Of a stretch of DNA of 64,000 nt, positions 63,096-64,000 are shown piece after piece. The notes under the pieces were generated by a model that saw nothing but the letters and a program-made list of their open reading frames with translations, was not told the origin of the DNA and did no database searches. The stretch is taken from NCBI RefSeq assembly GCF_000428065.1, contig NZ_ATZF01000002.1, positions 248,001 to 312,000 of the forward strand. The letters run 5' to 3'. This stretch comes from Shimazuella kribbensis DSM 45090 (lineage in GTDB: Bacteria > Bacillota > Bacilli > Thermoactinomycetales > Thermoactinomycetaceae). Within the stretch, counting starts at the first letter, position 1; the number at the start of each line of letters is the position of its first letter. The translations under genes were made by a program, and so were the position numbers.

Positions 63096-63557
63096 CTATA
63101 AATTATGCACTAATTCCTTCTCTTCCCAACCAAAACTATCAAACCATCTATTTTCTTTATAATTTCCAATAGCTCTAGAAATGTAAGGTATCACATTTGA
63201 CGGCAGATTGTTTAACGGAAAGAACCGCAGATCATCACATTTATGAGGTTCCAAGTTTTGTATTTCCCCACTCCAATCTTTTACAATTGCAAAGAAGTCC
63301 ACTCTTTCATCTGCCGCTTTGCGATGCATAACACCAACTATTTTTACATTTTCTTCTGCGACTTCTACTCCAGCTTCTTCTTTCACTTCGCGAACAGCAG
63401 CTTCTTTGACCGTTTCTCCTCCGTCCAGATGTCCTGCGACTACACTGTAGTTTCCATCTTCATATCCTGTGTTATAACGGCGAAGAAGAAGGATCTCCTC
63501 GTTTTTTATAAAAAACAAATGAATGGTTACAGGTGCAGTAAATCGTTCTTTACTCAT
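63096..63557 (-). CDS. NUDIX hydrolase
   Basis: A 153-residue NUDIX hydrolase. The box GHLDGGETVKEAAVREVKEE (then AGVE) is complete, in GX5EX7REUXEEXGU form, with all metal-binding Glu. It resembles the MutT-like group acting on nucleoside diphosphate derivatives. I start at ATG 63557, with TGGAG nine bases upstream; the ATG at 63566 lies inside that site. It may share a transcript with the aldo/keto reductase 36 bases upstream. Confidence 0.9.
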   Translation of the reverse strand: MSKERFTAPVTIHLFFIKNEEILLLRRYNTGYEDGNYSVVAGHLDGGETVKEAAVREVKEEAGVEVAEENVKIVGVMHRKAADERVDFFAIVKDWSGEIQNLEPHKCDDLRFFPLNNLPSNVIPYISRAIGNYKENRWFDSFGWEEKELVHNL

Positions 63558-63593
63558 TACTATCATCTCCAGAATTCTCCTGATTTGTATTGG

Positions 63594-64000
63594 CTATTTT
63601 ACCAATAGTTTGTTTATTCTGTCTACTGTTTCGCTGTGAAGTGTAGTGCCACTAGCTCTAACACTCTGTTCTATTTGCTCAGGACGACTTGCTCCAACAA
63701 TTGCACTTGCTATTGCTGTGTCACGAAGAGTCCATGCTAATACTAATTGAATCAAAGATAGGCCTTCTTGTTCAGCAATAATTTTTAATTCTGCAACAAT
63801 ACGTCTGTTTTTCTCATTAATCATTTTGGGTAAAGACTTTCTTTGGATAGGTGTCTTTTTCCCATTCATATACTTACCAGCTAAAACGCCTTGAGCTAAT
63901 GGTGAGTATACCATTTGACCAATACCTAATTTATTGCAGATGGGAATGATCTCTGATTCAATATTTCTATTAAACATGTTGTATTTCGCTTGATTTACAA
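63594..64000 (-). CDS. Aldo/keto reductase, 5' end beyond the window
   Basis: The C-terminal 135 residues of an aldo/keto reductase; the gene enters from the right edge. The frame begins NQAKYNMFNR, then GQMVYSPLAQGVLAGKY, ASAIVGASRPEQIEQSV, all typical of the NADPH-binding end of this family (yrpG/YghZ group). The catalytic Asp/Tyr/Lys/His are outside the window. Confidence 0.88.
   Translation of the reverse strand, partial: VNQAKYNMFNRNIESEIIPICNKLGIGQMVYSPLAQGVLAGKYMNGKKTPIQRKSLPKMINEKNRRIVAELKIIAEQEGLSLIQLVLAWTLRDTAIASAIVGASRPEQIEQSVRASGTTLHSETVDRINKLLVK

Overview
The window looks like one contig from an AT-rich, Gram-positive, endospore-forming member of the Bacillales. Supporting signs are strong AGGAGG-type ribosome binding sites, separate AdaA and Ogt proteins, a YheC/YheD-type coat ATP-grasp, a kdp operon under a ydaO-type c-di-AMP riboswitch, and low GC. 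A thermoactinomycete-like host is my guess and cannot be proved from this sequence. No rRNA, tRNA or CRISPR array was found. The region is strongly accessory in character, with many small metabolic clusters, many decayed genes, and a few short islands that are clearly richer in G+C than their surroundings.

Layout. 0.1-2 kb: an SDR dehydrogenase divergent from a TetR regulator across a 23-bp inverted repeat, then an integrase relic. 2.3-5.8 kb: small secreted or orphan proteins and GC-rich mini-cassettes, including a 45-residue membrane protein. 5.8-8.6 kb: a radical-SAM SPL-family protein and an alkylation-repair operon (adaA, ogt, 2OG-Fe(II) oxygenase). 9.1-17.3 kb: proline dehydrogenase, then a hydantoinase/oxoprolinase-type cluster (XRE-cupin regulator, HyuA, HyuB, MFS transporter, DUF917). 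18-23.5 kb: TetR/hydrolase and TetR/P450 pairs, separated by an XRE relic and an orphan GC-rich gene. 23.9-28.7 kb: an N-acyl amino acid utilisation cluster (RpiR regulator, NSAR/MenC-type racemase, YfcC transporter, M20 deacylase). 29.2-33.2 kb: a phosphonate operon (PEP mutase, phosphonopyruvate decarboxylase, aminotransferase, ATP-grasp), bracketed by direct repeats. 33.5-40 kb: a ribA relic, then kdp: promoter, c-di-AMP riboswitch with terminator, a small ORF, kdpF, kdpA, kdpB, kdpC and a kinase-less kdpD. 40.5-46 kb: phage and peptidase relics, then a second HyuA/DUF917/permease/TetR cluster, also bracketed by direct repeats.

46.3-56.6 kb is a defence island. It holds a three-gene pPIWI-RE system (prokaryotic PIWI with conserved R and E, a DinG-like Fe-S helicase, and a REase-fold protein with a zinc ribbon). 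Next to it is an MvaI/BcnI-type restriction endonuclease and a divergent cytosine-5 methyltransferase. 56.6-58.4 kb: a metallophosphoesterase and an aminoglycoside-phosphotransferase-like gene broken by one in-frame TGA. 58.7-61.9 kb: a compact operon of signal peptidase I, a Yip1-like membrane protein, a large protein with a type-IV-prepilin-like leader and a C-terminal WHH nuclease toxin domain, and a probable immunity protein. The end holds an alpha/beta hydrolase, a NUDIX hydrolase and a partial aldo/keto reductase.

The most interesting items are the pPIWI-RE/R-M island, the pilin-leader WHH toxin operon, the ATP-grasp-bearing phosphonate operon with flanking repeats, the c-di-AMP-controlled kdp operon with its extra small ORF, and the scattered GC-rich mini-cassettes.
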